Below are positions 53,082 to 63,812 of a DNA stretch of 64,000 nucleotides, one piece after another (within the stretch, counting starts at the first letter, position 1; each line of letters opens with the position of its first letter). The notes under the pieces are model-generated. The model saw only the letters and a program-made list of their open reading frames with translations, was not told where the DNA came from and did not search any database. The position numbers and the translations under genes were made by a program. Source of the stretch: Bimuria novae-zelandiae CBS 107.79 (taxonomy: Eukaryota > Ascomycota > Dothideomycetes > Pleosporales > Didymosphaeriaceae); contig ML976750.1 in the NCBI GenBank assembly GCA_010015655.1, positions 173,992-237,991 of the forward strand, written 5' to 3'.

Positions 53082-55042
53082 GGCGGGCGATGGCCCATTG
53101 TTGCATCGGACATCCGCGGGCAGAGAGGTTTTTTTGCTCATGACTGCGATTGCGTGTGCCTTCTTCGATATCGACAGGTGTATAGTCGGTGATGCGATCA
53201 ACAGTAACGCAGCAGTGCAAGAGGTAATGAGCCACAATGGAGGAAGGCGCGCACAATATACCTACCCATTGGTCAATGCCGGTCCTCTTGCATCATTTAT
53301 TGTCCTCCGTTGTGAATCCCCCGACTTATATCCTATTTTTGATGAATTGGCCCTCCTAAGACGTTCATGCGAATCAAACTGGAAGGGACAGGCCAAAATG
53401 CAAATGTTGTAGGACCAGCGTGCGGTCCCGCCGCTTTCTCATGGCTTGGGTTTAAAATAGCACCTAGCTGCGATGGGCTAGAGTTTATGCACTAATCCCT
53501 GTTAGGATAGGCGCGCTAATTAAGGTTGATAGGAATTAGTTGGATTGGTACGCCTTGACGCTTGATGATGGCAAATTTGGGCCGCCAAAAGGAACGGAAA
53601 TGGGGGGAAAAATGGTCCAAAGTTGTAGGCGATGTGTAGATAAGCTCTTCCCCGTTCCTTTTATATAGTTGGTTACCCCTTCTATTGCTGAGTCGTTTAC
53701 TTCTACGTTGATGTCCTATTGTGCCCTTGACTATTTCTTATCGAACCGCTAACCGGTTTATTCATATGCAATTGCCGAACTACCGAGTAGAAATCTTTCA
53801 TGTTTACTATCGATAACTCGGTTGATGAGCCGAGTGTGCGATGGGGAGACACATAATAGCACAATGCCTAATAATGACACGAATGCATTGCCTCATAGCA
53901 ACAGTCTCGACTTCGGTACACTACTCCACTCACATGGGCATCTTAGTTGTCTTTTCTCAAAATTACCTTGGCTATTGTCCATGCTTGGATCTTTAGACCC
54001 ACAAGAGCCCTTGTTGATAGCTATCATACCTTTCAGATAGTAACGTTTCGTGGACATATCGATCGTACGCCTCGCGGACCAGACTAAGATACCGAGTCCA
54101 GATGCTTAGCGTGGACTTTTAATCCATCTATACCTATGGTGCATACTGTGTCAGTGGTATCATTCATACACGGCAGATGGGACAGTTGAAGCACTTATAC
54201 ACCAGTTAGACCCCGAAAATCAGGGAAGTAACCAAAGAAAAGAGTCCAAGTTTGGTGGGGCGGGGAAAGCCGTTGGCAGATGTCCACGGGTGGCGTTCTT
54301 CCCCAATGTTTCGAATAATATTCGCATACAGAAAAGCAGCTGAACCATGAGCATTTCCATGTATTCTAGTGCTCTTAGAAACATGCACGCCCATTGTTCT
54401 CGGATACACAGCTGCAGACACGTACCTAGCTCAGCATGGTGTCACATGTACAGAGCCTTCCCAAGGCTCCAAAGTTCCAGTGGTTCCTAGGTTCCAAACT
54501 TCGGCGGATTCGCGCCAAGCGGTGCAGAGTTCGCGGGACCCACGCCTCGCAAGAACGCAAAGTACTTCGCGTTATCGCAATCTTTCTCGTCTGGGCTTGA
54601 ACAATGTTCCTGTATGCATTCAACTGCAGTAAACCTCTTCGCCTTCCTTAAACGCAGTTCGACCGGGTCAATGGGCTCTTGATCGGCCCTTGGCGAAGAT
54701 GCCGCCTCCTTGGTCGCCTTAGCCTCCTGCCCGATTCGGCAGTTCGCATGCAGGTGCGAATCGCAATCAAAACCATCACGGGGAACATAACATATAAGAG
54801 GACGATGCGTTTCTCCTCGAACGCTAAGTAGCCGCTATCCTCTGGATCGCTGCTCAGTCATCGTCCCTCTCACCGTGGATGTTCTCATACGCGTTGTAGG
54901 GGAGATTTTCTGGGCCAAATTGCGTGACACCGCGCTAGTAATTTCGAGGCACCGTAGAAGCGTAAGACTCTATTCACCCTTCTGTCCCGGCATTCGAGAC
55001 ATCGGAATCGCAATCTAGCACGTATCGCGGGCCAGTATCGCC
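53082..55042. other. Long intergenic region
   Basis: Nearly 2 kb without a supported gene. AT-rich between ~53440 and 54100. Near 54845-54930 a minus-strand stretch (FGPENLPYNAYENIHGERDD) has coding character but no acceptable start or upstream exon, so it is not called. Confidence 0.4.
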
Positions 55043-57450
55043 ATGAAGACGTTTACGCTTCTGGTAGCGGTATTGCCGCTCACACAGGCGATCGAGCCTC
55101 CGCGGTTACCTCACCAGCCGCTTGGCAATGGCACGAAACGCCTGACTTTCAACATCACGACGCTGAATCCTGGCCCTCTGGTTCCTCAGACGAGATCTCT
55201 CGCCTGGGTAAGCACTGGTGCAGATGGCGACTACATATACACCGGCGACGATGGCTCTTTCATCTTCGAAAACATTGCTACGGGTGAATCAACCACGTTC
55301 TTGTCCGCCGACAAGGTACCCGCCGACTACTGGGATTATTCGATCTCATCCGATGCGAGCCGCGTTCTTTGGTCCGTCAACTACACCAAACAGTATCGTC
55401 ATTCATACTTTGCCGACTATCTGGTTCAAGATGTGGAGTCGGGAGAGGTGCAGTCGCTCGTTCCTGGCTCGACCGGAGACATTCAATATGCCGAGTTCAA
55501 TCCCGCATCTTCGTCCCAAATCGCTTTTGTGCAAGGAAACGATCTCTATTTGTGGGAAAACGGCACTATATCTCGTATCACCGGAGATGGCGGCCCTGAT
55601 TGGTTCAATGCTGTGCCTGATTGGGTGTATGAGGAAGAGGTTTTCGGCGACCGGTACACCCTTTGGTGGTCGCCTGACGGAAAATACATTGCTTTCTTGA
55701 CCTTCAACGAGACCGGAGTAGAAACCTTCCGCATCCCGTACTACATGGATAGCGAAGCAGTTGCACCTTCGTACCCGCGAGAGCTGGAGCTGCGATATCC
55801 TAAAGTCGGGGCCAAGAACCCAACTGTCGGTTTCAACGTTCTCGATGTTGCAGCCCTCGAAGTCACAAATGTGCCCATCGATGTGTGGCCAGAAGATGAT
55901 CTCGTGCTCGGAGAGGTCGCTTGGGTCACTGAAGAGCACGGAAAAGTTCTGTACCGTGCATACAACAGGGTGCAAGATCGAGAGAAACTGGTGGTTGTTG
56001 ATGTGCCATCGTATTCATCAAAGCTGGTTCGCGAGCGAGACGGATCCGACGGCTGGCTCGAGAACTATATTGCAATCGCCTATGTTGGCCCGCTCTCTAG
56101 CTCTAATGCGACGTATGGAAATTCCACGACTGAGTACTATATCGATTTATCTGACGAGACCAACTGGAATCATCTGTACCTATTCCCCGTCGACGGTGGA
56201 GAGAAGATTGCCCTTACTTCTGGTGAATGGGAGGTGCGCAGCATTCTCAAGATCGACTCGACACGAAACCTCATCTACTACACATCAACCGAGCATCACA
56301 GCACCGAGAGTCACCTCTACTCAGTCAACTACGTGACTGGAAAGAAGACGGCCTTGGTTGATGATACCGAAGTTGCATATTGGACGGCCTCTTTCTCCTC
56401 TGGCGGTTCATACTACGTCCTCCGCTACGCCGGGCCGGATGTCCCATACCAGGAGCTATACTCTGTCAACTCCACCAAAGCTATTCGTACCATTGTTGAC
56501 AACAAAGCCCTCTATGATACTCTCCAGACCTATGCGCTGCCCAATATCACGTATCTTGAACTACCGCACCCCTCTGGAGTCACACTCAACGCAATGCTGC
56601 GGTTGCCGCCGGGTTTCGACTCCAGCAAGAAGTATCCCGCCTTGCTTATCCCCTACGGCGGACCGAATGCGCAGGAAGTTCACAAAGATTTCATCTCGCT
56701 CAACTGGAAAGCCTACGTTGCATCCGACCCCGAACTAGAGTATATTACCCTTACAGTTGACAACCGCGGAACGGGTTACAAGGGCCGTGAGTTCCGCGCC
56801 TCTGTAACCTCTAATCTGGGAGATTTGGAAGCACAAGATCAGGTATGGGCAGCTAAGTGGTTGGCGGAAAACATGGAGTTTGTCGATAGCAACCATATTG
56901 GCATCTGGGGATGGAGCTACGGTGGCTATCTCTCGTCCAAGGTCGTCGAAGTTGCCGATCCTATCATTTCTTTCGCTATGATCACGGCTCCAGTCTCGGA
57001 CTGGCGCTTCTACGATGTGAGTATTCCCATGACGCTCTTCCGCCTCTAGCTGACGCACGCGACTAGTCCATCTATACAGAGCGCTACATGAAAACGCCTA
57101 CGCTCAATTCCGAAGGCTACAACAGATCGCGTGTCCACGATTCGACTGGGTTCAAGAACATCGCCGGGGGATTCCTCATCCAACACGGCACCGGGGACGA
57201 CAACGTGCATTTCCAGAACTCTGCCGCCCTGACAGATCTTTTGATGGGCGACCAGGTCACCCCGGAAAAGATGCAGAATACCTGGTTCACAGACAGCGAT
57301 CACAGTATCAACTACCACAACAATGGCAAGTTCTTGTACAGGCAGTTGAGCAAGAAAGTATTTGAGGAGAAGAAGAGGGTGAGTGATTTAAAGGGAGCGC
57401 ATCAGTGGAGCAAGAGGAGCTGGGGTATGGAAAGTGAGGTGAAGCTGTAG
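55043..57450 (+). CDS. dpp4: Dipeptidyl-peptidase IV (S9B), secreted
   Basis: Two exons, 55043-57016 and 57067-57450, with a 50-nt intron (GTGAGT, GACTAG acceptor), encode 785 aa. Signal peptide [16 protein letters not shown]. The eight-bladed propeller occupies residues ~40-500, with the conserved [20 protein letters not shown] (substrate N-terminus-binding Glu pair). The alpha/beta-hydrolase domain follows: [13 protein letters not shown] (nucleophile Ser at ~625), [12 protein letters not shown] (Asp at ~702-703) and [11 protein letters not shown] (His at ~737). The [14 protein letters not shown] motif is present. The reaction removes N-terminal X-Pro or X-Ala dipeptides. The lack of a membrane anchor and the signal peptide point to the secreted DPP4 type rather than the vacuolar DapB type. 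Many potential N-glycosylation sites (NITT, NYTK, NSTK). Confidence 0.92.
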
Positions 57451-58402
57451 GCATGGTCGTGGAAGGTACCCCTGATACTTTTAATGAAGGTCACAATACC
57501 ATCACGAGTCGTTCGTTGTCTCTGAGATGACCGTTGCGCTTCCGCTCATAACGCCACAGCTTGCTCTATTCCATCAGCTCACAACGAAAACGAACAATAT
57601 TTGCGTGCTTACAAGGTTTAACGAGCTTGCTATCGCATATCAGGTATTTTTCCTAGACGCATCTTACGCGCAAACCCTACTGATGGTGCTGGCGAGCAAG
57701 CTTTTCGGGTATATGTACCCTTCGACTGTCGCCTTCGTTCCGGATGGCCGGCTCTGATCACCTTATGTTGCCATATAAGAGTACATACTCCGCTGTGGTT
57801 CCGAGGCCCTTATGGTTTGTCCCATTTCATCTGCAAAGCAACCACAACTCTGGTGGCCTCTTGAAGAATACGGGGACACCGAGCTGTGGTAATGCGGAGT
57901 TGAAAGACTACTGCACGCCTAAGTCACGTGGATTTCTCGAGTCCCGGTGACTATAATGCATTAGAGGCAGTGATCATTCACTGTGGCTATCTTCAACCTA
58001 AGCTTCGTTAGCGCCCTTTCAAGTTTTCTCTCCAGTATATTTAAACCCACCACCGTGCACTTTTCGAGGCTCACAGCAATCGGCACCCTTCGAGTACAGA
58101 GCATTTAGCATTTTGGGAGATCTGTCTGCTAGTAACGTCCATGTGAGTATAGACACCACCATGCTATTGATCTTCATAGGCAGAACTTTGAACCTTATAT
58201 TAACACGGGATGAACAGATACTCAACCTCAACGCTGCATGGATCATTGACTTCAAGTATGGACTCCTGGTCTATCGAACCGGTAAGAAGCGCTTGAACCT
58301 TACCCCAAAACATAACCTTGGAAAGGAAATTCTTTGCTAATTTCTTTAATCTTACAGCTCAATACCGTGGCGACGAAGAAACCTAGAGATACAGTTCCGA
58401 AC
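57451..58402. other. Intergenic region
   Basis: About 950 bp. A polypyrimidine tract and CTTACAG acceptor at ~58340-58358, 45 bp before the next ATG, suggest a 5' UTR intron in the downstream gene. No other features. Confidence 0.45.
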
Positions 58403-59956
58403 ATGACTACCTCGATGGCTGGACTATCGGTAACCCAAAGTACCACTGCAACCAATGAGCAACAGCTTTCAGACCTGAAGAATTTTCTTTGTGGCATCGA
58501 TGGGCTCCAGCTCGTTCGTCACTTCTGCGGCTGGCGCATTCCAAAAGCACCAGAGTTTCTCGACGAGATACTCGTTGCCTCGCTTGATTATGAGCGGTGG
58601 GACCGCCAGAAGTCCAGCAAAATACATGCAATTACGGAGCGAGGCATTACTTTACTCCGCGGCAAAGATCTTGCAGCTCTCGCTGGTGATGTGGACAGCA
58701 TCTCTGACGCCGATCTGGGGCGTATACTCGATGCGTCTGTCACATACCACATGCGCGTCCGCGAGACTTGTCACATGCGCAACGAATCTCTCGCCCCAGA
58801 TGCTGAGAAGAACTCATTGTTCGCAACGACGCGCTTTGTTACTCTGAAAGAATGCAAGGCTATTCTGACAAAGTGCTTGGACAGCAATGAACTTGGCGTC
58901 GCCTTCCAAGGCAAGAAGGCTCCTGTGGCCCTCATCGGCCAGTCGTTGCATGAGGACAAGAAGGTTCTGTTGAGCGACAATTATGGCTGGAAGGTTGACC
59001 TGGATCGGTTTGAGTCGGTTGTCTGCACCACTAACAAGGTCACAGACCTGGGTCCTCTTGCTGGTCTTCCTACCTTCAAGGGAGACATTGGAGACCTTCT
59101 GAATTCCTTCAGCATCGACCTTGGTATGGGGCCCTCCGACCCCAAGAAGCCGAACCCAAATTGGCTCCATAATGCGGCCAATGACACCATGTTCGCCCTA
59201 ATCCCGGCTTTGCTTCTTGCCCTCTATCCGAAGATATACCCATCTAACGCTGGCGGATTCCCGCTCGATTCGTCCATCAGCGGCAAGTCGTTGAACAAAA
59301 CCATCAAGGACTGCTCAGACAAGAAACTCGCGGTGGCCAGCCCGCAATGGGGCGCTGAGCGGCTCTGTTTTTATTGTGATTCGGAGGACGACCTGGGCCC
59401 ATCTGACCACGACCCGGAAGAGTGCCCGGTCAGGACGACTGCGCCGCCCTGTAAGCTCTGCAGCACCGCACCTGGCAAGGCCAACCAAAAATACCGTGGC
59501 GCTGGCAAGAGCCACCGTACGCATCGCTGCACCTTCGTCAACAGCCACAAGGTCCCCGCATACCCCAAATTCCTCCAGCGGAACCTCACAAACCCTCAAG
59601 ACCTTGTACAGCTCAGTCGGGCATTTTATGAGCGAGACCCCACCGTCGTGGACGAGCTGTATCTCAAAGCAGTCGCTCAAGGTCGGATGGGTGATCGTGA
59701 GGTCGAGGAATGGGCCAAGCTTAGCTGGATGGATGAGACGGACGAAGAGGGTTTCTACGAAAGCTACATGGAGAATCCAAATAAGGATGAACACCATCGA
59801 GTGCTGGAGCAAGCGCAATTGCAGAAGAACAAGAGGAAAATGCTCAAGGGTATTGACGCACTGCATACTGGGAATCTCAAAGCTGCGGTGGCAGGTGGAG
59901 CTAGCAAGAGCACGGCTGAGGATGTTGGTGAGGAACAAATTGATCGAGCACATTGA
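58403..59956 (+). CDS. Hypothetical protein, DEDD-exonuclease-like core with zinc-knuckle-like motifs
   Basis: A single exon of 517 aa; the start at 58403 (MTTSMAGLSV) follows a likely leader intron. Residues ~140-290 have VALIGQSLHEDKKVLLSDN, IDLGMGPSDPKKPNPNWLHN and ANDTMFALIPALLLALYP. The LHNAANDT block is close to the HNAGNDA motif of fungal Gfd2/YDR514C-type RNase H-fold exonucleases, but the earlier acidic motif I is not clear, so catalysis is doubtful. Next come two Cys/His clusters: CFYCDSEDDLGPSDHDPEEC and CKLCSTAPG...SHRTHRC, each like a CCHC/CCHH zinc-binding knuckle. The last ~120 residues form a helical, charged module (DLVQLSRAFYERDPTVVDEL; GRMGDREVEEWAKLSWMDET) that is repeated in the next gene. 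Function unknown; nucleic-acid binding is inferred. Confidence 0.72.
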   Translation: MTTSMAGLSVTQSTTATNEQQLSDLKNFLCGIDGLQLVRHFCGWRIPKAPEFLDEILVASLDYERWDRQKSSKIHAITERGITLLRGKDLAALAGDVDSISDADLGRILDASVTYHMRVRETCHMRNESLAPDAEKNSLFATTRFVTLKECKAILTKCLDSNELGVAFQGKKAPVALIGQSLHEDKKVLLSDNYGWKVDLDRFESVVCTTNKVTDLGPLAGLPTFKGDIGDLLNSFSIDLGMGPSDPKKPNPNWLHNAANDTMFALIPALLLALYPKIYPSNAGGFPLDSSISGKSLNKTIKDCSDKKLAVASPQWGAERLCFYCDSEDDLGPSDHDPEECPVRTTAPPCKLCSTAPGKANQKYRGAGKSHRTHRCTFVNSHKVPAYPKFLQRNLTNPQDLVQLSRAFYERDPTVVDELYLKAVAQGRMGDREVEEWAKLSWMDETDEEGFYESYMENPNKDEHHRVLEQAQLQKNKRKMLKGIDALHTGNLKAAVAGGASKSTAEDVGEEQIDRAH

Positions 59957-60038
59957 CAGGAGGGAGCTGAAATGAGCGAAAATAAAGGTGGGCGCGTTGA
60001 ATAAGGGTAGCGAGTCTCTTCTTCATCTCCTCTCTGCG

Positions 60039-60446
60039 ATGAGTCAATATATGTTTTCTCATCTCTTCCTCGAAGATTCGAGGGTTTATATCATGGCAAG
60101 ACATGCAAGTTCGGCTCATATGAGCACTGACAGTCTCATAAAGCTGAGTCGTGCCGCGTACAAGAACGATGCTCAAGCTGTTGGTGAGGCTTGGCTGGGG
60201 ATGATTGGCAAGGGCAGGATGGGTGATCGCGACGTCGAGGAGTGGGCTAATCTTGAGTGGTTGGACGAGACCGACGAGGAGAACTTCTACCTCGCCTACA
60301 TGGTAGACCCAGACAAAGATGAACACCATCGGATCTTGGCCCAGAAGCAGATGGTCAAGGAAAAGCGGAAGGCAGAGAAGCGGCTCGAGCAGAGTAAGTC
60401 GGCTAGACCTAGCAAGAACAATGCGACTAAGAGCAACAGCCTCTGA
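60039..60446 (+). CDS. Short protein, partial tandem copy of the upstream gene's C-terminal module
   Basis: Open frame of 135 aa from ATG 60039; starts at 60054 or 60092 are also possible. From ~60125 the product parallels the end of the preceding protein: SLIKLSRAAYKNDAQAVGEA against DLVQLSRAFYERDPTVVDEL, GRMGDRDVEEWANLEWLDET against GRMGDREVEEWAKLSWMDET, then NFYLAYMVDPDKDEHHRILA. More than half the residues match over ~100 positions. The exonuclease-like and Cys-rich parts are absent. It lies 82 bp after the first gene's stop. Either a real short gene or a fragment of a second full copy. Confidence 0.6.
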   Translation: MSQYMFSHLFLEDSRVYIMARHASSAHMSTDSLIKLSRAAYKNDAQAVGEAWLGMIGKGRMGDRDVEEWANLEWLDETDEENFYLAYMVDPDKDEHHRILAQKQMVKEKRKAEKRLEQSKSARPSKNNATKSNSL

Positions 60447-61489
60447 GGATTACTTGATTGTGTCTGGTAAGACGGATAACTCTTTGTCCTTTTTAGGCTT
60501 TACTCGCTACATTTTCGACCATTAGAAGCTGAATGAAAGCAAAGTAGGATAATTGTTCCCATACATTAACCGCTAAAGTCATTAATCGAATTATGAAGCT
60601 TTGGTGGTTCTTGGTCAGAGTTCTCTTGCACCTAAGCATAAGGCTGACCTGTTGGTATCTGTCACGGTTCATGCTCTTACCCTACGAGATAGTTGCACCT
60701 ACTTCTACATGGTGGCTACTCAGCTTTCTGAAAGGGCTATACCTATCTAGGACTAGCGCTGTTTACGTTCGTGTACCTACATACTCTTGAACTTCTAGAT
60801 AGTACACCCTCAGTACAATCCCATAATCTTTTCGACTGCGTACTGTCCGCTCTGCCCCACCGCCACAATATCTGCCTCTTGAATTGCAATAATACCTAGG
60901 CAGTTTTTGAAGCAACTTTACGTGCATGTAATATATAAAGGCAAGCAGATTAAGAATGACAACTTCTAATCAAGCAAGTTCAGTCGCACTGGCTTTATCT
61001 TTCCTTTGGAGCTTCGTGTGGACGGCTCCTACAGTGGGTTGATGGGGTCTACCGAACCTGCAGTTGACCTGTAGGACCGACTTGTACTATTTATAAAACG
61101 ACGAACTATTATCCAACTTTGATGGCCGCACGATCGATGGGTGACTGTTTCCCCAGCAAATTATCAGCTAGAAATTACAAAGAGATTTGTTACCTCCCGA
61201 TGGTCGGAAGCGCGTTCCTCCGAGACGGTTTTTCGGGTGCTGTTAGCCGCTGTCGGGGTTATGCATCGCCAAGGTTTCTGGGTCCGACACCCGAACACTA
61301 AATTGAATGAACTCTTGGACAGTGCTAATCTTTTGGTCCTTATCCTGCTATCATCTTGCAAGATAACGGTATGGGCGATCAAATCCGGCGGCCACAATCC
61401 ATCCGTGGTAAACGTCATCTACAAAATTGGTACAAAATGAAACTCCGTAACGCAACTATTCACTGCATTTGCATCGGACAGTCACCACA
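60447..61489. other. Intergenic region containing a solo LTR
   Basis: About 1 kb, AT-rich, no supported gene. The solo LTR is listed separately. Confidence 0.5.
60660..60867 (+). mobile_element. Solo LTR (copy 2)
   Basis: 208 bp beginning TGTCACGGTT and ending CGCCACA, aligned over its length with 29258-29472 (same orientation). Flanks gtatc and atatc form a 4/5 imperfect 5-bp duplication. It has one ~9-bp gap relative to copy 1. Confidence 0.75.
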
Positions 61490-63501
61490 ATGCTTTCTTT
61501 TAACGCTTTTGGAAGAGCCGCGCTGTTTTCGCACTTTGGGAAGGCGGCCATCAACCCCGAATACCAGTCACTACTTTGGATATACGAAGGGAAGAACTTC
61601 TGGGCTCCGTTGGACTTGAACTCTAGAAATTTTGCCCTAGAGAGTCCTGCTGGGACCGCTCCAGAAACTTTGATCAAGCGCGATGCTGTGTATCGGAACG
61701 GACAGTATCATGCCTGTACAGTCTTGACCCTTGACGGCATTATCTCTGCAGTGACCATTAGCGAGAAGCTGAAGGATTACAAGGCTATCGAGGGTGACGT
61801 GTGGTCGGAAGAGCAGGTAATTCTTGTCTCTTTTCAGTTGATTGGATGCTTACCGTTAGTAGTTTGGTCAGTGCCTCTTCGTGCGGTCATCAAGCAACAC
61901 ATCACCACCTGTCGACCTCAGCTCACTCACAAACCACACTGCCGCTGTCTTCGTGATTGCAGGCTCATCAGGCCTCTTAAATGGCCCATGTGTAGCTTCA
62001 ATAGGCCCCTCATTGAGCGATGTCAATCTTGCTCCAGCGTACGGTCTTCATGAAGACGTCTGGGATTCATTTATGTCAGGATCCATCCCGACCGATGCAT
62101 CTGCCGGATCTCATCTCACCATGCAAGTTTCCTTTCCCGGTACACGCACGCCTGCTATCATTATTCCTTCACGCATAGCATCTGCCGCCTCACCTGCAGA
62201 TGCTGGCCTCTTGCAGAACTCCACTTTGCGGTGAAAGACATCTTCCATGTGAAAGGACTCAAAACTTCTGGGGGTTCTCGGGCTTACTATCAGGTCTACA
62301 GTCCCAAGAACTATACCACCCAGATTGTAGAAAAGTCTCTCGCTGGTAGCGCGCAGCTGGTCGGCAAGACACGGACGACGCATTCGCTTTGGGAGCGCCC
62401 AACAATGGCGCAGAGACCGACTATTTGGACCCATGGAATCCGCGTGGGGACGGCTACCAGAGCACTGGGGGCGGCTGCAGTGGAAGCGGCTCCGCCGCAA
62501 CAGCTTATGAATGGCTCGACTTCACTATTGGATCCGACACTGGTAGAAGAGTTCGGTTCCCCGCTCGATTCGGTGGACTCTACGGATACAAGCCGACGCA
62601 TGGTATCTTCAATTTGACTGGTATTTTGGTGGCTATTGCGGAGCAAGACACACCGGGTTTTCTAGCCCGATCACCATCGATCTTTACAAGGCTTGGTAAA
62701 TGGTGGGCGAAAGACGCACCACTTGAGGATGAGGCCGATAGACCGCTTCCTTCTCAGCTTCTCTACTATGCAAACGAGGCACCATTAGTGCAACCAGAAG
62801 CCGAAGCTTTAAAGCTTGCTTTCTTCGCCAACGTCTCCGCTGCCCTCAACCTCTCCGCCTCGTCTATCAACATGACCGAGAACTGGATCTCTGAGGGACC
62901 CGCTTCTAACCAGTCGATCTCAGAATACATGACCTACGTGTATTCCGACCAGAACTCTGTTCAATTCTACGAAAAGATAGGTCTTGAACTGGACGAGCTT
63001 TATGGTACTTATAACAACGGCTCCCACTTCCCAACTGATCCAATGGTAAATGGCACGTGTTACGACGCTCACAATGGAACGACGCAAGCCCGCCTCCCCG
63101 AATCCATCCGTAGGTGTGAGGCCTTTGCTTCGTGGTTCAACGAAAAGATCCTTCCTCGATCAAATACGACTTGCAGTGAGAGTATCTTTGCCCACAGCCT
63201 CCACATTGCGCCTGGCTATAAGAAAGTCATGCCGGCTGGTCCTCATGTTGCTTCATATTACTGGAACGGGGTATGGGTAAACTACGCCGGCATCCCGGAA
63301 ATCGTCGTGCCAATTGGATAGATAAGGTATCAAAGCCGATATACACTTAGGGAGAAATGGCAGCCGGTTACTGTCGCTTTTTCCGCTGCGAAGGATTACG
63401 ATTTAATGTTGTTTAAACTGGTAGAGTCGCTGGAGGCATTGGGCTTGTTAAAGGAGACTTTGCCAGGTAAGGTTGCGTACCATACAGAGGAAGTTTGGTG
63501 A
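61490..63501 (+). pseudogene. Amidase-signature enzyme gene, disrupted
   Basis: Readable in pieces on the plus strand. The N-terminal region (61490-61818, ending DVWSEEQ) continues over an intron to ~62230. Then the amidase core: HFAVKDIFHVKGLKTSGGSR, LVGKTRT, a -1/+2 frame change near 62372, then NPRGDGYQSTGGGCSGSGSA, WLDFTIGSDTGRRVRFPARF and GLYGYKPTHGIFNLTG, and a C-terminal domain to 63501. An in-frame TAG at 63319-63321 (VPIG-x-IRYQS) precedes 59 more readable codons. The catalytic motif DTGGSxRxP has become DTGRRVRFP, so the nucleophile Ser is lost. Three independent lesions make a pseudogene the simplest reading. Amidases of this type hydrolyse carboxamides; this copy should not. Confidence 0.72.
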
Positions 63502-63812
63502 ACAGATACAGTTTGACGACGGGATATGATTATCACGTTGGTAAAAATCCCCAGAAGCATATACGTCTTCAATAGCCACACTCAAGTGCGTGCAGTCTGA
63601 GGGCAGACCTAAAGTCTCGAAAACATTTCAATCAACGTTCAGCAGTAGCACATGTTATTCGTAACGTAAGGACACCGTCACAATCAACATCAGCTACTCG
63701 CCCCACACGCTAAGGCTGGCGCCTTAGCCCTACTCAGCTCAACGCAACTTCTCGGCTCAACGCAACTTTTTGTATTGATTCGACATTTCTATAGAAGCTG
63801 ACGCCGCCAAGG
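63502..63812. other. Intergenic, probable terminal region of another mobile element
   Basis: A palindrome ctaaggctggcgccttag lies near 63710-63727, next to two 18-bp tandem units (next entry). Both features lie just outside a minus-strand frame that runs off the window. Confidence 0.45.
63733..63768. repeat. Two tandem 18-bp units
   Basis: ctcagctcaacgcaactt followed directly by ctcggctcaacgcaactt; one difference. Confidence 0.9.

Noticed and set aside
53082..53237. Upstream start (53237) for the secreted protein at 52481-53081
   Set aside because: It would place ~50 residues before the signal sequence; the ATG at 53081 gives a proper signal peptide.
54840..54930. Minus-strand stretch FGPENLPYNAYENIHGERDD looking like a protein C-terminus
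   Set aside because: Only ~25 residues before an upstream stop; no supporting exon, since the DPP4 gene occupies the upstream side on the opposite strand. Could be a relic.
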